NCBI GenBank assembly: GCA_963709555.1
Contig: CAVPWR010000003.1
Span: 186,001-250,000, forward strand
Reading direction: 5' to 3'
Source: Sulfurisoma sp963709555
GTDB lineage: Bacteria > Pseudomonadota > Gammaproteobacteria > Burkholderiales > Rhodocyclaceae
DNA length: 64,000 nucleotides
A program made the translations under genes and the position numbers. The notes beneath the pieces are model-generated. The model was not told the DNA's origin. It did not search any database and saw only the letters and a list, made by a program, of their open reading frames with translations. Below, one piece after another: positions 36,157 to 46,145 of this stretch. Positions within the stretch are counted from its first letter, which is position 1. Each line of letters begins with the position of its first letter.

Positions 36157-36327
36157 CTATTGCAGCAGATCGAGCAGGGCGGAACCGATGTCGGCGATGT
36201 CGAAGACGTCAAGCGACTCGCCCGAGCCTTCGACCCGATCGCGACAGCTTGCGCAGAGAAAGCCGATGTGGCCTTCGGTTTCGCGGATGGTCAGCGGGCT
36301 GGCGTCGTGGGGGCAGGGGAGGGACAT
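36157..36327 (-). CDS. small putative zinc-binding protein
   Basis: ORF of 56 residues: MSLPCPHDASPLTI, then GFLCASCRDRVEG and an acidic helical tail DVFDIADIGSALLDLL. The CPH...CASC arrangement suggests a zinc ribbon, and the codon pattern fits a gene. There is no clear ribosome site and no recognised family, so this is a tentative call. It is on the same strand as the alpha-2-macroglobulin gene, 99 bases upstream of its start. Confidence 0.45.
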   Translation of the reverse strand: MSLPCPHDASPLTIRETEGHIGFLCASCRDRVEGSGESLDVFDIADIGSALLDLLQ

Positions 36328-36690
36328 GGAATCTTGTGGGCTTCGTTTGTCCGCTCGCGACCCACTGCGGCCGGTCAAGTCGTCAGAGGTTCAAAGTCGG
36401 GTAGCAAATTACAGCAGTCATTTCACGCTACTGCCAACTGGCAAGTCGTCGGCGCAGTAACGTCCGCTGAAAGTTCGTATTCGGGCTGTCGGCCCGTGGC
36501 GGAATCGAATGTCCTCAGTCCGAATCGGTGGATGCGAGTGCCACTCGAGGAATTGCCCGAGCGGCGGGATCCTTCCCTGGGCGAACACATGACATCGGAT
36601 GGCCGGAACTCCGTCCCAACCACCCCCATACAGCCAGTCGAACGACTGGTGTAAGGGCCCCGGTTTCTTCCAGGCCCATCACCCAGCGCA
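36328..36690. other. gene-free stretch before kdp
   Basis: No convincing gene on either strand. It contains segments such as TGTCCGCTCGCGACCCACTG (36350-36369) and AACGTCCGCTGAAAG (36460-36474) that resemble the degenerate TGTCCGCTT-type intergenic repeats known from many proteobacteria, and a hairpin CCAGTCG-AA-CGACTGG (36634-36649). ORFs here have no domain character. Confidence 0.5.
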
Positions 36691-36693
36691 ATC

Positions 36694-36710
36694 TTTACAG
36701 CATCTTTATG
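36694..36710 (+). promoter_or_regulatory. KdpE-like operator
   Basis: TTTACA-GCATC-TTTATG, a 6-5-6 direct repeat, 86 bases before the first ORF of the kdp unit. The E. coli KdpE site has the same 6-5-6 form (TTTATA-N5-TTTACA). The larger repeat ATCTTTA occurs twice 11 bp apart (36691 and 36702), one helical turn, as expected for a response-regulator dimer. Confidence 0.7.
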
Positions 36711-36795
36711 CCCGTGCGCTGAGGTTGTTCGACTATCTTGATGGCCCGCTCCGTAGCATTGGCTCCATCGAAATAACCTCGAACTGGAGGCAATC

Positions 36796-36888
36796 ATGGA
36801 TCTGATCTACGTCGCCGCAATGGCCCTCTTCGTCGGCATTGTCTGGGCTTTCGCCAGGGGCTGTGCCCGCCTCGCGGGAGAACGCTGA
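36796..36888 (+). CDS. 30-residue single-span membrane protein before kdpF
   Basis: Short ORF: one hydrophobic span (LIYVAAMALFVGIVWAFA) followed by RGCARLAGER. GGAGG stands 7 bases before the ATG at 36796 (CTGGAGGCAATC), the stop overlaps the kdpF ATG by one base (TGATG), and the reading frame is intact. Size and layout resemble KdpF itself, but the sequence is different. Similar tiny ORFs with a C-terminal Cys near kdpF are, as I recall, common in proteobacteria but seldom annotated. A structural or regulatory role in the Kdp complex is inference. Confidence 0.7.
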   Translation: MDLIYVAAMALFVGIVWAFARGCARLAGER

Positions 36889-36980
36889 TGAGCTGGCTCA
36901 CCATCCTTGCCGGAATTGCCGCCGGCATCCTGCTGCTCTACCTGATCGCGGCATTGCTCTTCCCGGAGGACTTGTCATGA
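36888..36980 (+). CDS. kdpF: KdpF, small subunit of K+-transporting ATPase
   Basis: Single-span protein of 30 residues (MSWLTILAGIAAGILLLYLI then AALLFPEDLS). It stabilises the KdpABC complex in the inner membrane. Length and the C-terminal FPEDL/FPEKF-type end match KdpF. It overlaps the preceding small ORF by one base and kdpA by 4 (ATGA at 36977-36980). Frame intact. Confidence 0.9.
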   Translation: MSWLTILAGIAAGILLLYLIAALLFPEDLS

Positions 36981-38778
36981 CCAACCATGCCTGGCTGTTG
37001 CTCGGCCTTTACCTGGCCGTGCTGTTGCTGCTCGGCCAAGCCCCTTGGGGCGCTACATCGCCAGGGTGATGGAGGGTCGGCTGGCCTTCGCCGCCCGCAT
37101 CGAAGCGGCCGTCTTCCGGCTCTGCGGCATCCGCCGCGACGAGGAGATGGGCTGGCTGCAGTACGCGCTGGCCATGCTGCTGTTCAACGCTGCTCGGGCT
37201 GCTCGCGGTCTACGCGCTGCAGCGGCTGCAGCTCTGGCTGCCGCTCAACCCGCAGGCGATGGCCGACGTGTCGCCCGGACTCGTCCTTCAACACCGCCGT
37301 CAGCTTCGTCACCAACACCAACTGGCAGGGCTACGGCGGCGAGACGACGATGAGCTACCTGACCCAGATGCTCGGCCTGACGGTGCAGAACTTCCTGTCG
37401 GCCGCCACCGGCATCGCGGTCGTCGTCGCGCTGATCCGCGGCTTCGCGCGCCACTCGGCCGCCGAGCATCGGCAACTTCTGGGTCGACCTGTACCCGCGT
37501 CACGCTCTACGATCCTGCTGCCGCTGTCGCTGGTCGATCGCCCTGGTCCTGGTCAGCCAGGGCGTGGTGCAGAACTTCGACGCCTACAAGGACGTGACGA
37601 CGCTCGAAGCCGTCGAGCTACGAGAGCCCAAGCTCGGCGCCGACGGCCAGCCGCTGAAGGACGACAAGGGCAACGCCGTGACGGAGACATGACGCCGACG
37701 CAGACGCTGGCCTGGGCCCGGTCGCCTCGCAGATCGCCATCAAGAGCTCGGCACCAACGGCGGCGGCTTCTTCAACGCCAACTCGGCGCATCCGCTTCGA
37801 GAACCCGACGCCGCTGTCCAACTTCCTCGAGATGCTGGCGATCTTCCTGATCCCCGCCGCGCTGTGCTTCACCTTCGGCCGCATGGTCGGCGACACGCGC
37901 CAGGGCTGGGCGATCCTGGCCGCCATGACGGTGCTGTTCGTCGTCGTCGCCATCGCGCGCCATGAGCTGCGAGCAGCCCGGCAACCCGCAGCTCGCCGCG
38001 CTCGGCGTCGACCAGGCACGGCGAGCGCCACTCAGCCCGGCGGCAACATGGAAGGCAAGGAGGTCCGCTTCGGCATCGCCGACTCGGCCCTGTTCGCGAC
38101 CATCACCACCGCCGCCTCCTGCGGCGCGGTCAACGCCATGCACGACTCCTTCACGCCGCTCGGCGGCCTGGTGCCGCTGGTGCTGATGCAGCTCGGCGAG
38201 GTGGTCTTCGGCGGCGTCGGCTCCGGCCTGTACGGCATGCTGGTGTTCGCATCCTGGCGGTGTTCATCGCCGGCCTGATGGTCGGCCGCACGCCGGAGTA
38301 CCTGGGCAAGAAGATCGAGGCCTACGAGATGAAGATGGCCTCGCTCGCCATCCTCGATCCCGCCGCTGCTGGTGCTGCTCGGCACCGCGATCGCGGTGAT
38401 GGCCAGCCGGCCGCGCCGGCATCGCCAACCCCGGCGCGCACGGCTTCAGCGAGATCCTCTACGCCTTCACCTCGGCCGCCAACAACAACGGCAGCGCCTT
38501 CGCCGGCCTGTCCGCCAACACGCCCTTCTACAACCTGCTGCTCGGCGTCGCCATGTGGTTCGGCCGCTTCGGCGTGATCGTGCCGGTGCTGGCCATCGCC
38601 GGCTCGCTGGCCGCCAAGAAGCGCATCGCCGCCGGCGCCGGCACGCTGCCCACCCACGGCCCGCTGTTCGTCGTGCTGCTGGTCGGCACCGTGCTGCTGG
38701 TCGGCGCTGCTGACCTTCTTCCCGGCGCTGGCGCTCGGCCCGATCGTCGAGCACCTGATGCTGTGGTCGGCCCACTGA
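36977..38778 (+). CDS. kdpA: KdpA, K+-binding subunit of Kdp ATPase (many frameshifts)
   Basis: Channel-like K+-translocating subunit of the inner-membrane Kdp pump, expected at about 595 residues. Starts MTNHAWLLLGLYLAVLLLL. Recognisable pieces in order: SFNTAVSFVTNTNWQGYGGE (selectivity loop), FGRMVGDTRQGWAILAAMTV, ITTAASCGAVNAMHDSFTP, GRTPEYLGKKIEAYEMKMAS, SAANNNGSAFAGLSANTPFY. These are all KdpA signatures. I count at least 15 one-base insertions or deletions (for example near 37034, 37190, 37273, 37468, 37617, 37713, 38250, 38708), with almost no missense signs. This pattern argues for sequencing error. Stop at 38776-38778; kdpB starts 20 bases later. Confidence 0.9.
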
Positions 38779-38797
38779 CCGCTGGAGGACATTCGGC

Positions 38798-40896
38798 ATG
38801 ACACGCAAGACCTTCGCCCTGTTCGACCCGGCGCTGGTCAGCCGGCGCATCGCGCGACTGCGTTCCGCAAGCTCGACCCGCGCGTGCAGTTGCGCAACCC
38901 GGTGATGTTCGTCGTCTAGGTCGGCAGCATCCTCACCACCGTGCTCGTGCGTCGCAGGCGCTGGGCGGCCAGGGCGAGGCGCCGGCCGGCTTCATCCTCG
39001 GCCGTCGCGCTCTGGCTGTGGTTCACGGTGCTGTTCGCCAACTTCGCCGAGGCGATGGCCGAGGGCCGCGGCAAGGCGCAGGCCGCGCGCGCTGCGCGGC
39101 GCTGCAAGAAGGAGACCTGGGCCAAGAAGCTGCGCGAGCCGCAGGCACGGCGCCGCGTGGCATCACCGGTGCCGGCCGACCGACCTGCGCAAGGGCGACG
39201 TCGTGCTGGTCGAGGCCGGCGACATCGATCCCCGGCGACGGCGAGGTCATCGAGGGCATGGCCTCGGTGGACGAGAGCGCCATCACCGGCGAGAGCGCGC
39301 CGGTCATCCGCGAGAGCGGCGGCGACTCTCGCGCCGTCACCGGCGGCACGCGGGTGCTGTCCGACTGGCTCGTCGTGCGCGTCACCGCCAACCCGGCGAG
39401 ACCTTCCTCGACCGCATGATCGCGCATGGTCGAGGGCGCCAAGCGGCAGAAGACGCCCAACGAGATCGCGCTCGACCATCCTGCTGGCGGCGCTGACGAT
39501 CGTCTTCCTGCTGGCGTCACGGTGACGCTGCTGCCGTTCTCGCTCTTCAGCGTCGACGTGCGCCGGCGCGGGCACGCCGGTCACGATCACCGTGCTGGTC
39601 GCGCTGCTGGTCTGCCTGATCCCGACCACCATCGGCGGCCTGCTGTCGGCCATCGGCATCGCCGGCATGGACCGCATGATGCAGGCCAACGTGATCGCCA
39701 TGTCGGGCCGCGCGGTCGAGGCGGCCGGCGACGTGGACGTGCTGCTGCTCGACAAGACCGGCACCATCACGCTCGGCAACCGCCAGGCGACCGCGTTCCT
39801 GCCCGGCCGACGGCGTGCACCGAACAGCGAACTGGCCGACGCCGCGCAGCTGGCGTCGCTCGCCGACGAGACGCCCGAGGGCCGCAGCATCGTCGTGCTG
39901 GCCAAGCAGAAGTACAACCTGCGCGAGCGCGACATGCAGGCGCTGGACGCGCACTTCGTGCCGTTCTCCGCGCAGACCCGCATGAGCGGCGTCGACTCTG
40001 CGACGGCGCGCGCAGATCCGCAAGGGCGCCGCCGACGCGATCGCAGGCACGTCGAGGCGCTCGGCGGCAGCTTCCCGGCCGACGGTGCGCGGCACCGTCG
40101 ACGACGATCGCGCGCCGCGGCGGCACGCCGCTGGTGGTGGCCGACGGCACGCGCGTGCTGGGCGTGATCCAGCTCAAGGACATCGTCAAGGGCGGCATCA
40201 AGGAGCGCTTCGCCGAGCTGCGCCGCATGGGCATCAAGACCGTGATGATCACCGGCGACAACCCGCTCACCGCCGCCGCCATCGCCGCCGAGGCCGGCGT
40301 GGACGACTTCCTCGCCGAGGCCACGCCCGAGGCCAAGCTCGAGCTGATCCGCGAGTACCAGGCCGACGGCCGGCTGGTGGCGATGACCGGCGACGGCACC
40401 AACGACGCGCCGGCGCTGGCCCAGGCCGACGTGGCCGTGGCCATGAACACCGGCACGCAGGCGGCCAAGGAGGCCGGCAACATGGTCGACCTCGACTCCA
40501 ACCCGACCAAGCTGATCGAGATCGTCGAGATCGGCAAGCAGATGCTGATGACGCGCGGCGCGCTGACCACCTTCAGCATCGCCAACGACGTCGCCAAGTA
40601 CTTCGCCATCATCCCGGCGGCCTTCGTCGCCACCTACCCGGCAGCTGGGCGCGCTCAACGTCATGCGGCTGGCCAGCCCGCCAGCGCGCGATCCTGTCGG
40701 CGGTGATCTTCAACGCGCTGATCATCATCGCGCTGATCCCGCTGGCGCTGCAAGGGCGTGCGCTACCGCGCCGCTCGGCGCGGCCGCGCTGCTGCGCCGC
40801 AACCTGCTGATCTACGGGCTCGGCGGCATGATCGTGCCGTTCATCGGCATCAAGGCGATCGACCTGGCTGCTGGTCGCCGCTCGGCCTGCGCCTGA
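38798..40896 (+). CDS. kdpB: KdpB, P-type ATPase subunit (frameshifts and one TAG)
   Basis: Catalytic ATP-driven subunit of the K+ pump, about 690 residues when joined. Seen: MTRKTFALFDPALVSRAI start; SVDESAITGESAPVIRESGG (TGES actuator loop, about 39270); LIPTTIGGLLSAIGIAGMDR; phosphorylation motif DKTGTIT (about 39751-39771); TGDGTNDAPALAQADVAVAM hinge; C-terminal membrane segments to LLRRNLLIYGLGG. A TAG occurs at about 38917-38919 in NPVMFVV-stop-VGS where a Glu codon is expected (one-base change), and there are multiple one-base indels before about 39550 and between 39980 and 40130. The stretch 40140-40620 is intact. Stop at 40894-40896. Confidence 0.9.
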
Positions 40897-40909
40897 CCAG
40901 GAGATCGTC

Positions 40910-41491
40910 ATGAAAGACCTCATTCGCCCCGCCGTTGTCGCTGTTCGTCGCTGCTGACCGTCCTCACCGGCGTGCTCTATCCGCTGGTCGTGACCGGCGT
41001 CGCGCAGGCTGGCCTTCCCCGCGCAGGCGGACGGCAGCCTGATCGTCCAGGACGGCAAGCCCGTCGGCTCGGAGCTGATCGGCCAGCCGTTCAGCGACCC
41101 GAAGTACTTCTGGGGCCGGCCCTCGGCCACCGGCGCCGTTGCCCTACAACGCCGCGGCCTCGACCGGCTCCAACCAGGGGCCGCTCAACCCGGCGCTGAT
41201 CGACGCGGTCAAGGGCGCGCATCGAGGCGCTGCGCGCGGCCGATCCCGGCAACACGCGGCCGGTGCCGGTCGACCTGGTCACCGCCTCGGCCAGCGGCCT
41301 CGACCCGCACATCAGCCCGGCCGCGGCAGAGTACAGGTGGCGCGCGTGGCCCGCGCGCGCGGCCTCGCCGCAGAGGCCGTGCGCCAGCTGGTCGCCGGCA
41401 CACCGAAGGCCGCGATCTCGGCATGCTCGGCGAGCCGCGGGTCAACGTGCTGGAGCTCAACCTGGCGCTGGACGCCAGTCGCGAGGGCTGA
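40910..41491 (+). CDS. kdpC: KdpC, Kdp ATPase assembly subunit (frameshifted)
   Basis: Single-span periplasmic-facing subunit of about 193 residues. Seen across frames: MKDLIRPA start, VLTGVLYPLVVTGVAQ membrane span, GQPFSDPKYFWGRPSAT (family signature), NQGPLNPALIDAVK, VTASASGLDPHISPAAAEYQ, and the end VNVLELNLALDASREG. At least six one-base indels interrupt it, for example near 40940, 41008, 41140, 41219, 41330 and 41415. The gene is 14 bases after kdpB. KdpC helps assemble KdpA with KdpB and raises ATP affinity. Confidence 0.88.
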
Positions 41492-41547
41492 GATCTGCGC
41501 GGAACGGACGTGGATAAGCTCGATTGTTTTTGCGTGGAGAAGCCGAA

Positions 41548-42534
41548 ATGCTGATCAATTGCGTGGCCTACGAGAGACGGCAGGAAGCTGGCCGATCATC
41601 GACGATCGAGGACATCAGCGATTACCTCGACCGCCCGGACTGCTTCGTCTGGGTCGCGCTGCGCGACGCGACGCACGAGGAACTGCGACGAAGATGCAGC
41701 GACGAGTTCGGCCTGCACGACGCTGGCGGTCGAGGATGCGCAGCCACGGCCACCAGCGGCCGAAGATCGAGGAGTACGGCGACACGCTCTTCGTCGTGCA
41801 TGCACCTGGTCGAGCCGACGCACGGCGAGATCGCGGTCGGCGAGGTGGACATCTTCGTCGGCCGCAACTTCGTGCTGTCGGTACGCAACCGCAGCGACGC
41901 AGCACTTGCTGGGCGTGCGCGAGCGCTGCCGAGCGCGAGCCCGCAACTGCTGCAGCCACGGTGCCGGCTTCGTGCTCTACGCGCTGATGGACGCGGTGGT
42001 CGACCGCTACTTCCCGATCATCGACGCCATCGAGACGGAGCTCGAGGAGATCGAGGACGCAGATCTTCGAGCGGGGCGCGGCGCGCGCGAACATCGAGCG
42101 CCTGTACGACCTCGAAGCGCCGCGCCATGGTCGTCAAGCCACGCGGTGGCGCCGCTGCTGGAGGCCGCCGGCAAGCTCATCGGCGGCCGCGTGCCGGCGG
42201 TGTGCGAAGGCAGCCGCGAATACTTCCGCGACGTCTACGACCACCTGGCGCGCATCAACGGCACGCTCGACACCCTGCGCGACACCATCGGCACCGCGAT
42301 CCAGGTGAACCTGTCGATGGTGACGATCGAGGAGAGCGAGGCCACCAAGCGCCTGGCGGCCTGGGCCGGCGATCTTCGCGGTGGCCACCGCGTTCGCCGG
42401 CATCTGGGGCATGAACTTCGAGGACATGCCCGAGCTGCAAGTGGGCATACGGCTATCCGCTGGCGCTGGCGGTGATCGTCGGCGCCTGCGCGACTGTCTG
42501 TACCTGGCGCTTCAGGCGCACGGGCTGGCTATGA
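41548..42534 (+). CDS. CorA-family divalent cation transporter (frameshifted), within kdp operon
   Basis: CorA/MIT-superfamily channel of about 325 residues. Seen: N-terminal domain IEDISDYLDRPDCFVWVALRDAT, GEVDIFVGRNFVLSVRN, FVLYALMDAVVDRYFPIIDAIE, long helix REYFRDVYDHLARINGTLDTLRDTI; then the membrane part ending with GIWGMNFEDMPEL, carrying the GMN selectivity motif, and a basic C-terminus. One-base indels occur about every 100 bases, as in the kdp genes. It lies between kdpC and kdpD and overlaps kdpD by ATGA (42531-42534), so it belongs to the operon. It probably moves Mg2+ or Co2+; a role in charge or volume balance with K+ is inference. Confidence 0.85.
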
Positions 42535-45274
42535 CGGAACGACGCGCGTCCCGACCCCGACCAGCTGCTGGCGCGCCTCAAGCAGGAGGAGGCGCGGGCC
42601 GGCGCGGCAAGCTGAAGATCTTCTTCGGCGCCTCGGCCGGCGTCGGCAAGACCTACGCGATGCTGGCGGCCGCGCGGCGGCAGCAGGCACAGGGCGTGGA
42701 CGTGCGTCGTCGGCGTGGTCGAGACCCACGGCCGCGCCGAGACCGAGGCGCTGCTGGACGGGCTGGAACGGCTGCCGCCGCGCGAGATCGACTACCGCGG
42801 CCCGTGCTGCAGGAGTTCGACCTCGATGCGCGCGCTGGCGCGCAGCCCGGAGCTGATCCTGGTCGACGAGCTGGCGCACTCCAACGTCCCCGGCTCGCGC
42901 CACCCCAAGCGCTGGCAGGACGTCGAGGAGCTGCTCGACGCCGGCATCGACGTCTGGACCACGATCAACGTCCAGCACCTGGAGAGCCTGAACGACGTGG
43001 TCAGCGGCATCACCGGCATCCGCGTGCGGGAGACGGTGCCCGACCGCGTCTTCGACGAGGCCGACGAGGTGGTGCTGGTCGACCTGCCGCCCGACGAACT
43101 GCTGCAGCGCCTGAAGGAGGGCAAGGTCTACATCCCGCAGCAGGCCGAGCGCGCGATGCGCAACTTTTTCCGCAAGGGCAACCTGATCGCGCTGCGCGAG
43201 CTGGCGCTGCGCCGCACCGCCGACCGCGTGGACGACGAGATGCTGCGCCTACCGGCGCGAGACGTCGGTCGACGCCGGTCTGGCAGACGCGCGAAGCGCT
43301 GCTGGTCTGCATCGGCCCGGGCGAGCGGTGGCCGAGAGGCTGGTGCGCAGCGGCGCGCGCATGGCGGCGCAGCTCGACGCGCCCTGGCATGCCGGTGTAC
43401 GTCGAGACGCCGGGGCTGCAGCGCCTGCCGGAGGCGCGCGCCAGCGCATCGTGCGCGTGCTCAAGCTGGCGCAGGAGCTGGGCGCGGAGACCGCGACGCT
43501 CGCCGGCCGACGACGCCGGCGCGGCGCTGGTCGAGTACGCGCGCGAGCACAACCTGTCGCGGCTGCGTGGTCGGCCGCGACCACCCGCGCCGCGCTGGCG
43601 GCCCTGGTGCGCGCTCGCTGGCCGAGCGCATCGGCGCTGCCGCGCCCGACCTCGACGTGATCCAGGTGGCGCGCGGCGACGACGCGCGCGCAGCCGCCGC
43701 GCCGCGCGAGCCGGCGCTGCGACGCCGACGCCGCGCGCGACTGGCAGGCCTATGCTCGAGGCCGCGGCCGTCTGCGGCGTGGCCACGCTGCTGGCCGCCG
43801 CTGGCGACTCGTCGACCTCGACCAACATCGTGATGGTGTTCCTGCTCGCGGTGCTGATCGTGGCCGTGCACTTCGGCCGCGGCCCGGCGGTGCTGGCGGC
43901 CTTCCTGAGCGTGGCCGCTTTCGACTTCTTCTTCGTGCCGCCGCGCTTCTCCTTCGCCGTCAGCGACGTGCAGTACCTGCTGACCTTCGCGGTGATGCTG
44001 GTCGTGGCGCTGGTCATCGGCCAGCTGACCGCGGGGCTGCAAGCTAGCAGGCCGACGCGGCGACGCAGCGCGAAGCGCGCGCCCGCGCGCTGTACGAGAT
44101 GGCGCGCGACCTGTCGGCCGCGCTGCTGCCCGAGCAGGTCGCCGAGGTCGGCGCGCGCTTCCTGGCGCCGAGTTCGGCGCCCAGGCCGCGCTGCTGCTGC
44201 CCGACGACGAGCGACCGCCTGCAGTTGCCGGCCCGGGAGTCGGCAGCGCGGCACGCCGCTGATCGACGCGGGCGTGGCGCAGTGGGCCTTCGACCACGGC
44301 GAGGCGGCGGGCCTGCGGCACCGACACGCTGCCCGGCAGCGCCACTGCTCTACCTGCCGCTGAAGGCGCCGATGCGCATGCGCGGCGTGCTGGCGATCGA
44401 GCCCGCGCGACCCGCGCGCGTGCTGGAGCCCGAGCAGCGCCGCCTGCTCGACACCTTCGCCGCGCTGCTGGCGATCGCGCTGGAGCGCGTCCACTACGTC
44501 GACGTGGCGCAGAACACGCTGCTGCAGATGGAGTCCGAGCGCCTGCGCAACTCGCTGCTGGCCGCGATCTCGCACGACCTGCGCACGCCGCTGGCGGCGC
44601 TGGTCGGCCTGGCCGAGTCGCTGGCCATGACGCAGCCGCCGCTGACCGACGCCAGCAGGCCGAGACTCGCCGCGACGATGCGCGAGGAGGCGCTGCGCAT
44701 GAACGCGCTGGTCGGCAACCTGCTCGACATGGCGCGGCTGGAGTCCGGCGCAGGTGCAGCTGCAACCGGCAGTGGCAGCCGCTGGAGGAGGTCGTCGGCA
44801 GCGCGCTGAGGCGACGCGAGGCGGCGCTCGCGGCCGTGCAGGTGCGTGTCGCTGCCCGAGGACCTGCCGCTGCTCCAGTTCGACGCCGTGCTGATCGAGC
44901 GGGTGCTGTGCAACCTGCTGGAGAACGCCGCGAAGTACACGCCCGCCGGCAGCCGGATCGAGATCGGCGCGCGGGCACGACGGCGACGATGATCGTGGTG
45001 CGGTCGACGACACGGGCCCGGGCCTGCCGCCGGGGCGGAGGGGCGATCTTCGAAAGTTCGAGCGCGGCGCAAGGAGAGCGCCACGCCGGGCGTCGGCCTG
45101 GGGCTGGCCATCTGCCGCGCCATCGTCGAGGCCCACGGCGGCAGCGATCCGCGCCGAGAACCGCTGCCGCAGCGGCGGCGCGCGGTTCACGTTCACGCTG
45201 CCGCGCGGCGTGCCGCCGCCAGCGTCGACGACGGCCGAGAGCGCCGACGAGCGAGCAGCGAGGGACGCGCATGA
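42531..45274 (+). CDS. kdpD: KdpD, K+-responsive sensor histidine kinase (frameshifted)
   Basis: Membrane sensor kinase that phosphorylates KdpE under K+ limitation, about 900 residues. Seen in order: KdpD N-terminal domain with Walker A FFGASAGVGKTYAMLAAA (about 42620-42670) and ELAHSNVPGSRHPKRWQDVE; a Usp-like domain; four close membrane segments (VCGVATLLAA to TFAVMLVVALVIGQLTAG, about 43770-44035); GAF-like part; HisKA box ISHDLRTPLAALVGL (His at 44572-44574); ATPase motifs NLLENAAKYTP and PGVGLGLAICRAIVEAHGG. Indels are frequent; the stretch 42715-43240 is nearly intact. The exact stop is uncertain because of indels; TGA at 45272-45274 (overlapping the kdpE ATG) is most plausible. Confidence 0.88.
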
Positions 45275-45973
45275 GCGAACCGCGCGCCGGCCAGCGTCGC
45301 TCGTCGTCGAGGACGAACGCGAGATCCGGCGCTTCGTGCGCACTGGCGCTCGAAGCCGAGGGCTGCGAGGTCTTCGAGGCCGACAGCGTCGAAGCGCGGC
45401 CTGATCGAGGCCGGCACGCGCCGCCCGACCTCGTCGTGCTCGACCTGGGCCTGCCCGACGGCGACGGCGTCGATCTCATCCGCGACCTGCGCGGCTGGTC
45501 CGAGCGTGCCGGTCATCGTGCTGTCGGCGCGCACCGACGAGGCCGACAAGATCGGCGCGCTCGATGCCGGCGCGGACGACTACCTCACCAAGCCCTTCGG
45601 CGCGGCGAACTGCTGGCGCGCGTGCGCGCGCAGCTGCGGCGCCGCGGCACGGCGCAGCCGACGGCGCGCCGGTGATCGAGTTCGGCGACGTCGCGGGTCG
45701 ACCTGGTCCGCCGCACCGTGGAGCGCGCCGGCCGCCGCTGCACCTGACGCCGATCGAGTACCGGCTGCTCACGCGCCTGCTGGCACAGCCCGGACTGCGT
45801 GCTGACCCACGCGCAGATGCTGAACGCCGTATGGGGGCCGAGCCACGTCGAGGACACGCCACTACCTGCGCGTCTACATGGGCCACCTGCGCAAGAAGCT
45901 CGAGGTCGACCCGTCGCAGCCGCGCCACCTGATGACCGAGACCGGCGTCGGCTACCGCTTCCTGGCCGAGTAG
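45271..45973 (+). CDS. kdpE: KdpE, response regulator of kdp (frameshifted)
   Basis: OmpR-family transcription activator of about 230 residues. Seen: VVEDEREIRRFVRTAL start of the receiver, DLVVLDLGLPDGDGVDLIRDLR (phospho-acceptor Asp), VIVLSARTDEADKIGALDAGADDYLTKPFG, then a winged-helix DNA-binding domain LTPIEYRLLTRLLAQPG, LRKKLEVDPSQPRHLMTETGVGYRFLAE. About eight one-base indels. Stop TAG 45971-45973. It is expected to bind the operator at 36694-36710. The frame defects end with this gene; sequence after about 45.95 kb reads cleanly. Confidence 0.9.
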
Positions 45974-46018
45974 GGAATCGTCGCGACCGCGGGGCTGCGC
46001 GATCTTCACTCAAATTTG

Positions 46019-46036
46019 ATATCCCGCCGCGGATAT
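46019..46036. promoter_or_regulatory. inverted repeat upstream of the EIIA gene
   Basis: ATATCC-CGCCGC-GGATAT, 6-bp perfect arms with a 6-base spacer, 110 bases before the ATG at 46146. It could be an operator or the remnant of a kdpE terminator; there is no T-run. Confidence 0.35.
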
Positions 46037-46145
46037 TTTCCAGAATCCTTCGATCGCCTTGCCTAGCATGCGGGGTGTCAGCGGACAACAAGCTTCGGTT
46101 CGCGATGACAACCGCTCAAACCCTACTCCTGGAAAGGCTTCACGA

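Noticed and set aside
36423..36797. ORF of 124 codons on the minus strand before kdp
   Set aside because: No recognisable motif, unusual Ser/Arg-rich composition, and it runs through the KdpE-like operator region.
36977..45973. kdp genes as true pseudogenes
   Set aside because: The damage is almost only single-base indels with conserved residues between them, which fits sequence error better than decay.
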